DNA from: Dactylis glomerata | Lineage: Eukaryota; Streptophyta; Magnoliopsida; Poales; Poaceae | DNA length: 64,000 bases | Assembly (NCBI GenBank): GCA_007115705.1 | Contig: QXEO01002102.1 | Span: 1,940,509 to 2,004,508, forward strand | Reading direction: 5' to 3' | Part shown: positions 63,848 through 64,000 of the stretch, in pieces | Layout: each line of letters starts with the position of its first letter | Position numbering within the stretch: the first letter of the stretch is position 1 | The notes under the pieces: model-generated | Database searches by the model: none | Told to the model about the DNA's origin: nothing | What the model saw: only the letters and a program-made list of their open reading frames with translations | Translations under genes and position numbers: made by a program

Positions 63848-64000
63848 CATTACCCTTTTTCCCATTTACTTTTCAAGTAGAGTCATATCATGAATAGAGA
63901 AGTTATCTTATAGAATAGTTTGCAGTGTGGAAGTATCCTCCTTTAGTTGGTTATCTATGTATCCCTTGTTGTGAGTTGCGGTTATGAAATATTAATGAGA
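63848..64000. other. Unidentified sequence after the ATH1 breakpoint
   Basis: AT-rich sequence unrelated to integrase, beginning ATCATTACCCTTTTTCCC. It has no LTR end at the junction and could be part of another element or host DNA. The piece is too short to identify. Confidence 0.4.

Overview
The window looks like repeat-dense nuclear DNA from a grass, probably Pooideae (the wheat, oat and ryegrass group). The evidence is the set of LTR retrotransposon types: an LTR starting with the ATATGCCCTAGAGGCAATAA motif known from large Pooideae retrotransposons, gypsy LTRs starting TGATACGTCTC(A/C)AACGTATC, Asp-type (TGGCGCCGTTGCCGGGGA) primer sites, a SIRE-type copia element and a CRM-like gypsy element. 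No species can be named. There is no complete host gene, bacterial operon, rRNA or CRISPR array.

Layout. 1-741 is non-LTR sequence with a possible DNA-transposon end and one exon-like frame. 742-5702 is a complete but mutated Ty1-copia element (Copia-1, target duplication GGTAA). 5708-8523 is low-copy-looking DNA with three exon-like blocks on the minus strand and a tRNA-derived SINE. 8524-9672 is a cut LTR fragment. From 9673 to about 63847 everything is one Russian-doll stack. I resolved it by finding a target-site duplication for each inserted layer.

The stack: ATH1, an Athila-like gypsy element (9673-63847, truncated at its 3' end), was entered in gag by GYP2 (11686-60295, TGATG). GYP2 was entered in its leader by GP3 (12682-57223, minus, GAAAC). 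GP3 carries GP4 in its 3' UTR (15475-24150, minus, AGCCA). Its own 5' LTR holds a Pack-MULE-like element (28596-29879, 9-bp duplication) and CRM5, a CRM-like chromovirus (30905-56968, TCTTC). CRM5 was entered in gag by LARD6 (33136-51417, AGGCA), a non-coding relative of GP3/GP4. LARD6 was entered by SIRE7 (37319-49383, GAGGT), which looks structurally intact: gag, pol and a third 532-residue frame.

How the parts relate. GP3, GP4 and LARD6 form one family that has shed coding capacity in steps: gag plus protease only in GP4 (intact) and GP3 (broken), nothing in LARD6. They would need reverse transcriptase and integrase in trans. SIRE7 has the most similar LTRs and is the innermost layer, so it is the latest arrival. 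Most inactivating stop codons in the older layers are C-to-T changes, as expected for methylated silent DNA.

Most unusual signals: a 13-bp near-palindrome CCGGAG(A/T)CTCCGG scattered through SIRE7 LTRs, coding linkers and 3' region and read in all three frames; LTR ends in GP4 and LARD6 that have grown over an older primer-binding site; three copies of the polypurine tract in GP3 and GP4; a GC-rich hairpin just upstream of the TATA box in four LTR families; and an extra LTR segment in LARD6 nearly identical to the inverted GP4 LTR about 10 kb away.
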